From: Humulus lupulus
Lineage: Eukaryota > Streptophyta > Magnoliopsida > Rosales > Cannabaceae
Direction: 5' to 3'
Assembly (NCBI RefSeq): GCF_963169125.1
Contig: NC_084797.1
Coordinates: 95,451,868-95,515,867 of the forward strand
Length of the DNA stretch: 64,000 nt
The first letter of the stretch is position 1. The number at the start of each line of letters is the position of its first letter. The position numbers and the translations under genes are program-made. This document shows, one piece after another, positions 22,598-34,087 of the stretch. The notes under the pieces are model-generated. The model ran no database searches. It saw only the letters and a list, made by a program, of their open reading frames with translations, and was not told the DNA's origin.

Positions 22598-23231
22598 GAG
22601 ACCTCGTCCCAAAATTAAAAAGGGTTCACGTATAAATGAGAGGATTGCTACAAAACACAAAGGAATTGGCTCAAAACCTCTAAACACAAATGCTCTAAAT
22701 GACCCACTACGAGATATGAATAAAGGGGCATTCAACAAGGTTAACTCACGACAAGCTCAGGCTAAAATACCCCTTCTCGAGCAGTGCTAATTTGGACCCA
22801 ATGAACAAAAAAAAATAGAAAAAAAAAAGAGAATATACCTCAAGCAGGAAAAATGAGACGCTGTCGTGGTTAAAAGGAGGTTGGGGGCCAAAAGTACTGT
22901 CACGGTCAAAAAGAGCCAAATAGTCGAAAGTATGCGTCTGCAAAAATAAACAGAAAAGATGTGTTAGCCTCCAAATATATGAAGGGATATAGACACACCA
23001 AAAATGAGCTCAAATATATATAATAAAAAAAAGGGGGGGAGGAAACAATAACAAAAATGAGATAGTGGGGGATTAAACCCCTCACCTCTTGAAAGAAGAA
23101 GGAACCTCAAAACCACTAAGCTAAGGAATTAAGGTGTAGATAGTAGGCTAGGCATGAAGGCCTATTTATAAGAATCAAAGAGAAGATTCTACCAGAGCAC
23201 CTAAAGGTCCTCTCCTAGACTGGGGGGCAAG
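22598..23231. other. Internal region between antisense ORF start and 3' LTR of copy B
   Basis: This contains the presumed 5' flank and promoter of the antisense gene and the 3' end of the sense genome. It is A-rich (22805-22835, 23020-23050). A purine-rich CTGGGGGGCAAG at 23218-23231 abuts the LTR and may be the polypurine tract. No ORF worth naming. Confidence 0.5.
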
Positions 23232-23454
23232 TGTGAGCACCGCAAATTTGACATGATCCTGAAAAACCCAGGCCTCACGCAAGGCCTTCGCGAGATTGAC
23301 CTGTCTCACCCCACGCGAGGGTCAAGCTCACTCCGCCTTGCTTACCTCACTGAAGGTCCTATGGAGCCATGCACCATCGTCTCGCGAAGCCTCTCAGGCG
23401 TGCCCACCAGCTGCGCGCGCATCTTGCCCTGTCTCGCAAGGTCACTAAGGCATG

Positions 23455-23885
23455 CCCACTTGCCGAGCCACCAAGGCCCCACGAGGGGATGTCTCGCACA
23501 CCAGGGGCGCACAACTAAGGGCCTCGCGCCACGGGAGCTACGCCATCAAGGGGCCTCGCGCCACGGGAGCCGCACCATCAAGGGGCCTCACGAGGGGGTG
23601 TCTCGCACACCAGGGGCGTACCACCAAGGGCCTCGCGAGGGAGGCCTCGCGCCACAGAAGCTGCGCCATCCAAGGGTCTCGCGAGGGAGGCCTCATTCCA
23701 GGGGAGTCACGCCATCAAGGGGCCTCGCGAGGGAGGCCTCGCGCTAGGGGATCCGTGCCACCAAGGCCCCGCGAGGGGGTGTCTCGCGCCAGGGGAGCCG
23801 CCCCATCAAGGGACCTCGCGAGGGAGGCCACGCGTCAAGGGAGCCGCGCCACCAAGGGGCTCGCGAGGGAGGCATCTCGCTTCGG
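23455..23885. repeat. 46-bp GC-rich minisatellite in copy B 3' LTR (about 9 units)
   Basis: Units are built on GGGGCCTCGCGAGGGAGGCC plus TCGCGCCAGGGGAGCCG and CCATCAA, 45-46 bp apart. A few shortened units (about 31 bp) lie at the left. The TCGCGA palindrome recurs. The core word GGCCTCGCG is shared with the 57- and 45-bp arrays of copy A, but the unit organisation is different. Confidence 0.85.
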
Positions 23886-24243
23886 ACACCCAGACATCTG
23901 GCGAGGCCACGTACCTATCACCTATGTCCGTGGGTGGTCTTGAGGCGCTTCAGGCATCTCGCACCAAGGACCCGAGAGCCCCAGCTCGCGCCACGACCCT
24001 TACATGCATTAAGTGTCTCACTCCCTATACCACGATGCGATATCTCTTACAAAGATGTATGGAAACCCCAATGCTTAGAGGCTCCAGTACAAGTCGAAAG
24101 GATCATACTAATACAATATTGTACAGGGTACGACCTGCAGGACCCCGTATGCCCGATCCAAAAACTCATGCCAGACAAGTAGTGGGAGTACTAGGAGAGA
24201 GGGCATGGCCTGTGTGTCTATGGCCAGATGTCAGAGTCGATAC

Positions 24244-26572
24244 TGTAACGCCCTGGATAGCCAAGACTGCTACACTGTGTGTTTATAAAGGTGTTAGACT
24301 TGCTAATCAAGTCGTTTATTTAAAATGTGTCATTAGCTAAAGTATTCTAGGGCTAAAAGACATTTTTGCCGCAAAAGAAACATTTTATAGACTATAAACA
24401 ATTTTCAGAAGGGATCCCCAAAAGTACAATGTTCTAAAGTTGGTTTACAAAATTCAACATTTAAGAGTAAACATTAGCCATACTATGGCAAAATACAAGG
24501 TTCCGGTCCTCTCGTCCCTGTAGTCTCCTAAACCGTGGCGGTTGAGCAGCCTGACATGTACATTCACCCTGCAGAGCTCTCCAATCATGGTTGATTAATC
24601 TTGCCCTTACGTTTACCTGCACCACGTAGCACCCGTGAGCTAAGGCTCAGCAAGAAAACAACATACACAACATATATAATGTTATCAAACAAATATTCTA
24701 ATAAGCATGTTCAAGTATTCAATCCATAGCATATAAGCATACTTCAAGGTACAAATAACTTCATCTATACTTAGATTATTCAACACTCTCATTAATAACA
24801 TTCATAGCCAAATATAATAGTCAATTAACACAAATACTAGGGCCGACACCATAGGTCGCACCCTCTGTTTTACCCATTGACTCCGGCCCGCTTAAACCGA
24901 GCTCAGTGCATAATAAGCTGTCCTCGGATACCAGTGTCCGAGCTGTGCCAATTGCATAAGTTAACCGTGGCACACTTAGGACATTGGTTTACAATTTACA
25001 TGGCATAATACCATTCTTTCAATCATATATATATATCAAGGAGCCCTTAGTCCCGTTCAAATATTCAACCGGGTGTAGTTTTCTTAACTTTGGCTTCTAG
25101 ATGAATTAGTTACGGGCGATACTCCTTGAGCGCGATCTGATCCCCGAGCCCTAGCTTAGCACCTAGTCACAACCATGATGAAGGATACCATTAACAATCT
25201 TAAATGAGTTTCTAAACCAAGTTCTAGTCCTCAGAACATTGAACCTCACCAAATATGGTAAAAGATTCGATCCCGAGCACCCTAGGTTAAATTCCCTAGC
25301 CTAAAATCTCAAAATCCCTTAACGGCCCCGGCATGGGCCATCCATGCCGCGACATGGCCCCAGACAGAGCCCACTTAAGGCACAAAAATAGGTAAGGGCC
25401 GCGGCATTCCTTAGGCCATGCCGCGGCCCGCCCTCCTTCCTCAGCACAACTCAACTTCCAAGGGCCGCGGCTCACCAAGAACCATGACGCAGCCCGACCC
25501 TTCGAACTCAGAAAAAATCACAATTTTTAACCCCCAAACCTCATGAAAACTCACTCAAAACCACCCCAACTCCTCAACTCAACTATCCACAAACATCTCA
25601 CAAGATTACAACAACTCAATCCAGCCGAATCCTAGGCTAGAAACCCATCAAAACCCATTTCAATTACTGAAACCTCCTAACTTAAAAACACAAAACGTAG
25701 CCATGGAAACTCTAAAATTCATCCATCAAACTTTAAATTGAACCTTACCTCAGTTGTAGAATCGTTCCTCCAAGGACCCTCTGGCCTATCTTCAGAGTTT
25801 CAAGCCTCAAACTCCACCTTAAATGTCAAAGTCACAACTATCAAAAACTCAGCCATGTTTTTTAAAGTTCCTAACCACAGAACGAAAATCAATGCTTACC
25901 TTGGCTCTAATTCATTCCTTGATTAATTCTTGAGCTCAACCTCTAATTCAGCCCTTTAATTCCTCAATGATTCACCTTGATTCCAATAATTCCTCCCCAA
26001 CTTTCAGTGTTGTTCTTCCTTAGGAGAGAGAAGAGAGAGAAAGAGCTGAGAAAGGGTCGGTTTAATTTTGGGTCTACTATCTTCTAAAGTCTTCCAAGTA
26101 TATCCTTAGGTTATCAGACTAATCCCAAAGCTCGGGGTACCGGAAACACCCCCGAGGGCAAAATAGTAAATTTGCCCAATATTCCTGCCTAAACTCTCTA
26201 ACCTTAAATATATCTCCATATATTTATTCCCATCACCCGATAGTCTAAATCACTACCCGATACCTAAAATACCCCTGGCTTGTCCAAAGTCAATTATAAT
26301 GCCCCGTTGTGACTTTTCCTTCTATCTAGCCCTAGGATCGCCTCGAGTCGCTGGCTACAGAGTTATCCACATAATAATGTGGTTCCCACATATACAACAT
26401 ATTTATTTCATATTATCACATAATATCATCAATTATCATATAATATCATTTAAGCACTATTAATCACATAATACCACATTCAAATAAATACTATTCACTC
26501 TAATCCCATTTATGCCCTCCCGGCACACTAATCAAGGCCCTTAAGCCTTATTAGCGAGTCTGGGTCGTTACA
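24244..26572 (-). mobile_element. Solo LTR 2 (2329 bp) in the 3' LTR of copy B
   Basis: The ends are TGTAACGCCC at 24244 and GGTCGTTACA at 26572. Flanks are GATAC (24239-24243) and GATAT (26573-26577), one mismatch from a perfect duplication. No coding content. The conserved block is at 24613-24659, the GC cassette (GGCCGCGGCATGG type) at 25320-25500, and donor-like CTGAG|GTAAG at 25748. It belongs to the same LTR type as solo LTR 1. Confidence 0.9.
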
Positions 26573-26771
26573 GATATCACCACCACATGCACCACTATGC
26601 TTGGAACCACTCCTCTGAGATTTGTACGAATCAAGTAGTGGAGACATCCTCATGGTACCTGGCCATGTGCTGGAACCAACACCACTACCCCTGATACCAC
26701 TCTCTTGACAGTGTACTTGTGAACCACCTGGTCCCCTGGACCACAATGTATCCAGGGCCATTAGAGCCCAC

Positions 26772-26778
26772 TATAAAA
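26772..26778 (+). promoter_or_regulatory. TATA box in copy B 3' LTR
   Basis: TATAAAA in the context GCCCACTATAAAATGAACCC, about 200 bp before the LTR end. The same context is found in copy A. In B this promoter exists only in the 3' LTR, because the 5' LTR is truncated. Confidence 0.6.
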
Positions 26779-27966
26779 TGAACCCTACTTCCACATGGAG
26801 GGGGGTTGGAAAAACCACTGTACCACTGCACCATAAGAAATACAAATTCAGTTCACCATTTTTCTTCTGCAAGTGTTCTTTAAGTTTCCAATTAGATCTT
26901 CAAAGTTTTTCTTTTGATAATCTCTACGTTTCTATTTTTCTAACTTAACTTGGTTGACGAGTTCTCATCATCAACACACCATATCGTGGCCCTCCTCAAG
27001 ACAGAGCCAACCTCCTTCTTCTTCAAGCCTAGGTCGCGACGCCCTAGAACAGGGCCGCGGCCCGACCACGAACTAGCCCAAAAAGCTCATTTTCATCATT
27101 TAAAAACCTTCCAAAAACCTACCCAAACATATCCAAATCCCAAAATCAATGTTCCCAAACATCCCCATGATCCAAAATCAACAAAACCCAAGCCTCAATT
27201 AATTTTTAAAAACTTTAAAATCTTAGAACTTATAATTTGGATTACCTCCAATTATGTCATTCCCAACTAAATCCTCTAGCTAATAAGCTTCTAATCTTTC
27301 CTAGAATGAATATGCCTCGATCCTCGAACTCAAGTCCTAGAACTCAAGTTTCCTTCAAATATGTGATCAAGCGTCGAAAATGGAACTTTGAGGGAGAGAG
27401 AACGTTTTGAACATTCTTTTTATTTCTTAGCAGGTTACTTCAAGCTTAAGTAGCCTCAAGCAAATCCTAATGCTCGGGGTCCCGAAAATGCACCCGGGGG
27501 TAAAATAGTCAAAACTCCTAGAACTTCCTCCTGATCTCACTAACTCCCAATTTATCATCAAATATTTATTCCCATTACCCAATATCCCGGTAATGTGCTA
27601 AATACCCCTTGACTCACTCCAAGTCAAGTATAAATCCCGTTGTGACTTTCCCACTAGCTTACCTCCTAGGATCGTCTAGCGCTAAGTAACCCTGGCATAA
27701 CCAAATAATAATGAAGCACCACACACATACCAAATATATGCCAAATATACCCTAAATGGCCAAAATATGAAAATTTCCCTATCAAAACACAAATGGGCCC
27801 ACATGCATATTTAATGCACCTAAACATGCAAATCTAGTCATATTATGATATAACTCACATAATCATGCATATAATCATTTAATGGCATAATAAATCAATT
27901 ATGGCCCTCCCAGCCTCCTAATCACGGTCCTAAGCCTTATTAGGAAATTTGGAACGTTTCAGAACC

Positions 27967-28626
27967 TTTCCATGAAACGTTTGTGATAACCTGCCAATCT
28001 AAGGAAACTTCTCACCTTTGAAGCATTCTTTGGCCTTGGCCAATCTCTGACTGCCTCAATCAAATCCATAAAAGCATCTGGGGCATTATTCAATCCAAAA
28101 GACATGACTAAGAACTCATAATGCCCATACCTAGTGCGAAAAGTAGTCTTCGATATATCTCCCTCCTTGACCCTTACCTGATGATAACCAGAACGAAGGT
28201 CAATCTTTGAGAATACAATTTAACCTTGCAACTGGTCAAATAGATCATCTATCCTTGGCAGAGGATACTTGTTCTTAATTGTTAACTTATTCAGTTCTTT
28301 GTAATTAATACACATTCTCAGAGAACCATCTTTCTTCTTCACAAATAGAACTGGCGCACCCCAAGGTGAGAAACTAGGTCTGATAAAACCTAAGTCCAGT
28401 AGCTCTTTCAACTGTACTTTCAATTTTTTTAACTCAGCCGGGGCCATTCTATAAGGTGCTCTAGACACTGGCTCCGTCCCTGGTGCCAATTCTATCACAA
28501 ACTCAATCTCTCTTTGTGGAGGAAATCCTGGTAAATCTTCTAGAAACACATCCAGAAACTCACAGACTAGTCTGGTCTCACTGGCATGACATGAATTGTG
28601 TCAACCATACTGGCTAAGAATCCTCT
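27967..28626 (-). pseudogene. pol: H reverse transcriptase, catalytic region deleted
   Basis: The open stretch 28549-28220 has [20 protein letters not shown], then [20 protein letters not shown] and [21 protein letters not shown] stop lies at 28219. Farther on the sequence reads [10 protein letters not shown] and then, at about 28060, jumps to [20 protein letters not shown]. Compared with element E, roughly 100 residues are missing, including the FIDDIL catalytic motif. The piece ends at the GAACC duplication of solo LTR Y. Confidence 0.85.
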
Positions 28627-30192
28627 TCAACCTCCTTGCAATAGATCTCTAGCCCTCAAAATAGAAATAATAGGTATGCGGGGTCCATGCACTGTGTCAA
28701 CAAACACAAAAGGATCCTCACCTTCAGGCTCAAAGGTGACCATCTTCTTTCTGCAATCTATGGTTGCCCCATACTTCACTAACCAATCCATCCCCATAAT
28801 CATATCAAAGTCAGTTATAACTAACTCTATCAAATCCACTGAAAACTCTCTGCCCTCCACTTTCACTGGCAAAGATCTGACCCATCTTCTGGATACTATT
28901 AACTCGCCAGTGTTTAATAAGGTCCCGAACCCCACAACATAATAATCACATGGTCTACACAGTCTATCTATAATTCTACTAGCAACAAAATAATGTGTAG
29001 CACCAGAATCAATCAAAATAGTATAAGGGGTTCTAGCACTAAGAAGTTGACCTATAACTACTAAGGGTGAAGCCTCAACTTTTGCTTGAGTCAATGCAAA
29101 CACTCGAGCTGGGGCCGAGATGTTCGGCTTTCTAGGTTCTTCCTTTCTTGCTTTTGGGTAGTCATTCTTGAAATGTGCCACTGCCCCACATAAGAAGCAA
29201 GCCTTTGCCATACACTCTCCCAAATGGTGCCTTTTGCACCTAGGGCACTCATGGTGCCTATCAGGACCTAGAGCTAGGAAGGTATAAGGAACCTTCCTCT
29301 TCTGATCACTGGGGCCTCCACCCCTACTTGAACCGACAAATGGAGGACATGTCCTCCTCAACTCACTTCTAGATGCATTGCCTGGCAAAATCTTGTTTTT
29401 TGTACTCTCAGCTGTGAGGGCCTTCTCCACCACCTGTGCATAAGTAGTAACTTCATCCACAGTGGTGATACGAACATCTCGGGCTAGTCTAGGTTGTTGC
29501 CCCTAGAGAAACCTCTCCCTTCTGGTCCCATCAGTGGGCACTAGCTCCACAAAAAACATTGCCAATCTATCAAACTTCAGAGTATATTCAGTCACTGTCA
29601 AAGTCCCTTAAAGTGACCTCATAAACTCTTCAGCCTTTGTAGCCCTAATGGCATCGTTGTAGTACTTCTCATTAAACAGAGTTTGAAACTCTTCCCAACT
29701 CAAGGCATTAACATTTCCGGTCTGGGATATAACCTCCCACCGAATTCGGGCATCCTCCCGAAACATGTATGTGGCACAGGCCACCCTCTCATTAAGAGAC
29801 ACCCTCATGAAGTCAAGGATGGTCGTAGTCATGCTCATCCATTGCTCAGCCTTAGCTGGATCTGCACTACCCTCAAATACTAGAGGTTAATGTTTCCTAA
29901 ACCTTTCATAAAGAGGTTCCCATTTACTTTCAACCTCAGGTAGCTGCTCAATAGCTGGCACCAATACAGGTGGTGCCTCAGGTAAAATGTTCCATACATG
30001 AACTTATTGTTGTCTCATGAGGCAGATTTCTTCTTCATGCCTCAATACTCTGGCCTGTAAGTCATTAAATAGCTACTGCCAGTTATCAGGAGTTGGCTGT
30101 GGAATCTGATTCTGGTCATTCTCTTGACCCTGTCTGTTATTCTGGCCTTGATCTTCCTGGCCAGCTGGTGAATCTTTTCATCTTGGAATCAT
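28627..30192 (-). pseudogene. gag: H gag-protease
   Basis: Starts near the ATG at 30192 (MIPR, then a stop). The capsid core at 29940-29608 has WEPLYERFRKH, then MFREDARIRWE and FNEKYYNDAIRATKAEEF. The stretch 29460-28627 contains the knuckle CPRCKRHHLGECMAKACFLC, then the protease TPYTILIDSGATHYFVAS and GMDWLVKYGATIDC. The protease active-site DSG is intact. Stops at several points (for example 29608 and around 29505) prevent a full polyprotein. Confidence 0.86.
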
Positions 30193-30634
30193 TTTTATAA
30201 CTTAAACCTTGCTGCAATAGTCAATGAAGATAGTTAGGCAGTGATAAGTAAACCTCTTACCACCTCACGATCGAAGAACAAGCACATATCACCCACATTC
30301 CACAATTATACAGATATACAAATGGATACATGATCATATCATTTAGCATTTAACACGTATGAGTTAATAATTCACAATGAGCAATACTAATAAGTATGTT
30401 CTAGCAATATCAGTACTAATCAGCACATTCTTGGTCATGATGCAGTAGTCAAGGCCCAGCCTTATTAACATATCACATGTAGACAGGTAAAGCATTTATA
30501 CTTTATGTATGTAGTTAAACATATAACCTCATAAATAGTTACCAAACCATGAGTCGAGCTTGTCTTCAGTTGTGAGGGTACATGCCCAGCCAGTCTACAG
30601 GAACCCTAAACCTTGGCACACTCTGATTCCAAAT
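30193..30634 (-). promoter_or_regulatory. H leader with degenerate primer-binding site
   Basis: This is the untranslated stretch between gag and the 5' LTR. Next to the LTR (30620-30631) the minus strand reads TGGAATCAGAGT, two changes from the initiator-Met primer site TGGTATCAGAGC that G carries intact. Confidence 0.7.
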
Positions 30635-33266
30635 TGTAACTCCCTGGTTACTCAAAGACCATTACTATGAACTTTAAATAGTGCTTAACTCGCTAAACGA
30701 GTCATTTGGTTATAAACGTGCATCTAGGTATTATTAATAGGCTAAGGTGAAAAATCTCGTTCAAAAGGAAAGGATATATTTTACATAAAACATAAAATTG
30801 TACATGGGCCCATAAAAGCATTTACAACGTTATTTACAATTCAAAATGGTCATTACAGTGTAAAAATTACAACCCGATGACCTAAGCGACAAAAATAGGG
30901 TTAACCCCTAGTTCCCGTTAGAAACAACTTGGCCGTTGTGAACAAGCGGCCGCATATGTACACATTGCCATCTAAGCTCTCCACTCAAGGCTGGGTGAGC
31001 TTTTCGTTCCCTTCACCTGCACCACATAGCACCCGTGAGCCAAGGCTCAGTAAGAATACTCATTACTGCATGTATACAATATCAAATGATGATTATGATA
31101 GTTATACTTGAGCTTGTAGCCCTAAACACATAATATCGAGATTCTGGTAATCATGTTGGGGCATCTAACCCTAATCAAATAAGTGACTGATAACTAAGTC
31201 ACGAACTTAAACCAGATAAGTGACTATGGAGTCACGAACCTGAATCAGATAAATGACTAATGAGTCAGTCACGAACTTAAACCAGATAAGTGACTATGGA
31301 GTCATGAACATGAATCAGATAAGTGACTAATGAGTAAGTCACAAACTTAAACCAGATAAGTGACTATGGAGTTATGAACTTGAATCAGATAAGTGACTAA
31401 TGAGTAAGTCACGAACTTAAACCAGATAAGTGACTATGGAGTCATGAACTTGAATCAGATAAGTGACTAATGAGTAAGTCACAAACCTGGGTTCTGCACC
31501 CTTAGCCATGTGACGATGCAGTCACCTGGGCCTTCTGGCCCTAGCTCTAAGTAACTAGCCTTTAGACTAGACAAGAGCTTTTGTTTTCATCGAACTTAAC
31601 GTCGGTCAAGCATTTCATGGTTATGTTGATAATACTTATGGTAATTAGATCTAATCTTTTCGGCTGGCATTAAACACGTTAATACCATTCTTGACTAATA
31701 AGCCAATACCATACGACTAGTGCTTCGTACTACTGCCAAACTTGACTAATAAGTCATAGCTTCACAATCAATACTGACACCATTGCCAATTTTGACTAAT
31801 AAGTCAGTACCATTCAAAGATAAGCAAGATTGCTAAGCATTTAATATGCAACCAATGTCCACATATAGAGCACTCAACATGCCTCATTAATAACCATGCA
31901 TGTCACATACTGGTTCGAGCGTGACACAATAAAAGAACGACCCTTGAGAATGATCGATCCTTTGGTCCCTTAGGAGTCACCTAGTCATAACCAAATACGG
32001 AACACCATCATTAAAATCAATAATAAAAGGTTCTTGATCTAAACCTCACTCTCGGGACCTCGAATCGTACTAAAACGGTCGGTAGATTCTATCCTGAGCC
32101 TTAGGAATTGAAACCCCGAGCAAAAACTCCTCAAAAGTACCCAAAATAGTACCTTGAAAAAATAAGGTAGCGCTATAGTGCTGCCCCCTAGGTGCCATAG
32201 CGCTACAAGTAGGGTTGCTATGCCCTGGACAGCGCTATAGCCCATCCTTGGGCATTGTAGCGCTAGAACAAGGGTATTTCAACCCTGGTTTTTCCCCTTC
32301 GAGTTCTCCAATTTCCAAATTTCAAGAACTAATTCCAAACCTCAACCAAACTCATAAATGAACCCAAAAACCCATTCTATAAGTCCTAGGCATCAAAATC
32401 CAATCAAACTTTGCCCAAAACTTCATTGAATTCTCAACTATCAAATCCAAAATTCCACTCGAAAACTAATAGAAAAACAGGGCAAAAACCATAGTTTCCA
32501 TGGCTAAAATCATACCTCAAGCTCAAGATTAAACCTTCTTCAATGGTAGAACTCAGTCCTAGACCCTCAAGGCTTGTTTCCTTAGTTTGAATCATCAATT
32601 GGAACTTCAAAATTCCAAATGAAAAAGAAGAAAAAGATGATCGTGGGAGAGAAGAAGGAAGGCTCTGTTTTGCTTCAGCTTTAGTTAATTCCACAGCCTT
32701 CTACATAGTTCACATATAACCTAAGGTCAAAAGACCAAAATGCCCCTAGGTTAAGTAAAACCCTTTTAAAGCTAGCAAGGGAAAAATCGTCCTTTCCTGC
32801 CGATCTCGTTAATTATAAATAACATCGTCCAATTCCCGTTATTCCCAATATTCTCAAATGCTAATCAATCATATCCCATTACCCTTTGATTCCCAGTAAT
32901 GTACTAATCACCAAATTACCCCAACACTCACCCCGAGCCCTGAAACTAACCCCTTTATGACCAAACTGCTAACTTGTATTCAAAGATCGTCTCATGCCGA
33001 ATAACTCGAACAAATCCACAGAATATTGTGGTCTCATCCATAATTCACCAACATGCATGAAAATATTCAAATATTCCATCAACGAGCCAAATCACCAAAA
33101 TGCCCTTATAATGAAAAGTGAACCACATGCATGCATTTATAATCATATAATAATATAATTCACATATTCATGCATATAATCATTTAATGGCATAATAAAT
33201 CAATTATGCCCCTCCCGGCCTACTAATCTGATCATTAAACCTCATTAGGGATTTTGGGGCATTACA
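30635..33266 (-). repeat. 5' LTR of H (2632 bp)
   Basis: It runs from TGTAACTCCC (30635) to GGGGCATTACA (33266; sense start TGTAATGCCCC). In sense order it shows GAG|GTATG at 32515, a GC cassette (AGCGCTATAGC type) at 32165-32265, a tandem cassette at 31185-31490, and the conserved block at 31013-31057. The right neighbour is copia coding sequence, with CTTGC as the expected duplication whose partner is off-window. Confidence 0.9.
31185..31490. repeat. TGACT..AGTCA tandem cassette in H 5' LTR
   Basis: About four long units of roughly 65-70 bp alternate AACCAGATAAGTGACTATGG and AATCAGATAAGTGACTAATG words, so TGACT/AGTCA arms recur every 30-35 bp. Some bZIP-type sites are TGACTCA/TGAGTCA, but most cores here differ. 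Confidence 0.75.
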
Positions 33267-33760
33267 CTTGCCTTCTAGAGAGGATTCACAGACGGTAAGA
33301 TAACCAATAGATAATTCTTTTAAAGGTTCCTCCTTCGCTATTATGTTAATTCTATACAAACAAATATGCCCCAATCTCAAATGCCATAGATATGGTTCAC
33401 TGTTTGAATTTGTCATTTGACATTTACTAGACCTTGGGTTTGGAACTTTAAACATTTCAAAGTTGTATACAGATCGCTCATTTTCCTTAAGTTTAAACTG
33501 CCCATCATCGGATTTTGCATGACATATTTTAATACCAGTTCTTGAGATAGCAATTGAATTATTATTGAATGAAATATCTAAAACTTGTTCATGCAACATA
33601 GAAACAAAAATTAACTTTTTAGTAAATTTAGGAATAAATTAAACATTGTCAAAAACAAGAAATTTATTTTTATCAAAGTCTAAATAGGTTGTTCCAACGG
33701 CTTTGGTAGAGGCGACCTGACCACTGCCAACCCTCATAGGCACATTGTTGTGGAAATTAT
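33267..33760 (-). pseudogene. pol: Ty1/copia pre-integrase fragment, target of H
   Basis: The minus strand encodes MRVGSGQVASTKAVG, LVFDNV, SFNNNSIAISRTGIKICHAK and LWHLRLGHICLYRI, then TVCESSLEGK: the copia GAG-pre-integrase block. It stops at the H LTR at 33266. A stop separates the two main pieces near 33640. The rest of this copia element should lie beyond the left end of H, outside the window. Confidence 0.82.
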
Positions 33761-34087
33761 GTACAGAAATATACGCAGTTCGAAACAAGTAATAAAATAG
33801 TAAGTAGAGTATCGTTCCCACGAGGACTGTTACTAATTACTAAGAATTAATCTTTATTACTAATTGATTTGAAGAATAATGAATATAGAATTCACTAGAC
33901 TAAAAACAATAAACAATTAATCAAAACAATAGAGAACTCAATAATAAATATATTAATTCAATGGATAAAGATATAGAGTAATTACAACAGACTATCCACC
34001 TATGCCTCTCTAATGTAGATCTAAGAATTCCTATCTCAATCGTGATAACCGATTACAATAGTAAATTATATTCTTACTAGGACTTAT
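33761..34087. other. Unassigned AT-rich stretch between copia fragment and G
   Basis: No ORF or LTR signature. It contains GAGTATCGTTCCCACGAGGA, a word I associate with plant repeats but cannot place. G's LTR begins at 34088, preceded by CTTAT. Confidence 0.4.

Larger units (their letters stand above)
14781..26976 (+). mobile_element. Copy B: non-autonomous Tat-like LTR retrotransposon, plus strand, nested in Y
   Basis: It starts TGTGAGCATCGC and ends ...CATCATCAACA, with perfect CACCA duplications at 14776-14780 and 26977-26981. Order: truncated 5' LTR, gag-protease, a 1.6 kb tandem duplication, antisense spliced ORF, 3' LTR. No RT, RNase H or integrase is present. A 2329-bp solo LTR later entered its 3' LTR. 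B faces copy A head to head: their 5' LTRs point at each other about 5 kb apart. Confidence 0.92.
23232..26976 (+). repeat. 3' LTR of copy B, split by solo LTR 2
   Basis: It runs from TGTGAGCACCGC at 23232 to ATCAACA at 26976. Without the 24244-26577 insertion it is 1411 bp. The left part (23232-24243) holds the GC-rich 46-bp array; the right part (26578-26976) holds the TATA box and leader. The left 340 bp repeat the truncated 5' LTR. Confidence 0.9.
13158..27961 (-). mobile_element. Solo LTR Y (about 2.6 kb net) in H pol, itself split by copy B
   Basis: The outer ends are TATAACGCCC at 13158 (TG mutated to TA) and ...GGAACGTTTCA at 27961, with exact GAACC duplications at 13153-13157 and 27962-27966. 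Removing copy B (14781-26976 plus one CACCA) leaves about 2.6 kb of LTR with no gag or pol. The conserved block is at 13516-13562, a 46-bp repeat cassette at 13672-13905, a GC cassette at 27030-27062, and a GAG|GTAAT donor-like site at 27245, all in the same order as in the other LTRs. Confidence 0.92.
9830..33266 (-). mobile_element. H: chromovirus-type Ty3/gypsy element, minus strand, with nested insertions
   Basis: H reads right to left: 5' LTR 33266-30635, primer site, gag-protease-RT 30192-27967, then solo LTR Y (13158-27961), then RNase H, integrase and chromodomain-like C-terminus to about 11117, polypurine tract, and 3' LTR 11077-9830. The 3' LTR is cut by copy A and continues off-window. 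H lies within a copia integrase gene at 33267. It is dead: several stops, and a deletion that removed the RT catalytic YxDD region. Confidence 0.88.

Noticed and set aside
23455..23885. CRISPR-like spacing of repeats
   Set aside because: Units are contiguous tandem copies without unique spacers, in a plant LTR.
23253..23943. 160-codon frames in the B 3' LTR
   Set aside because: GC-rich minisatellite of about 46 bp; repetitive peptide, different in each frame, not conserved in the A LTR.
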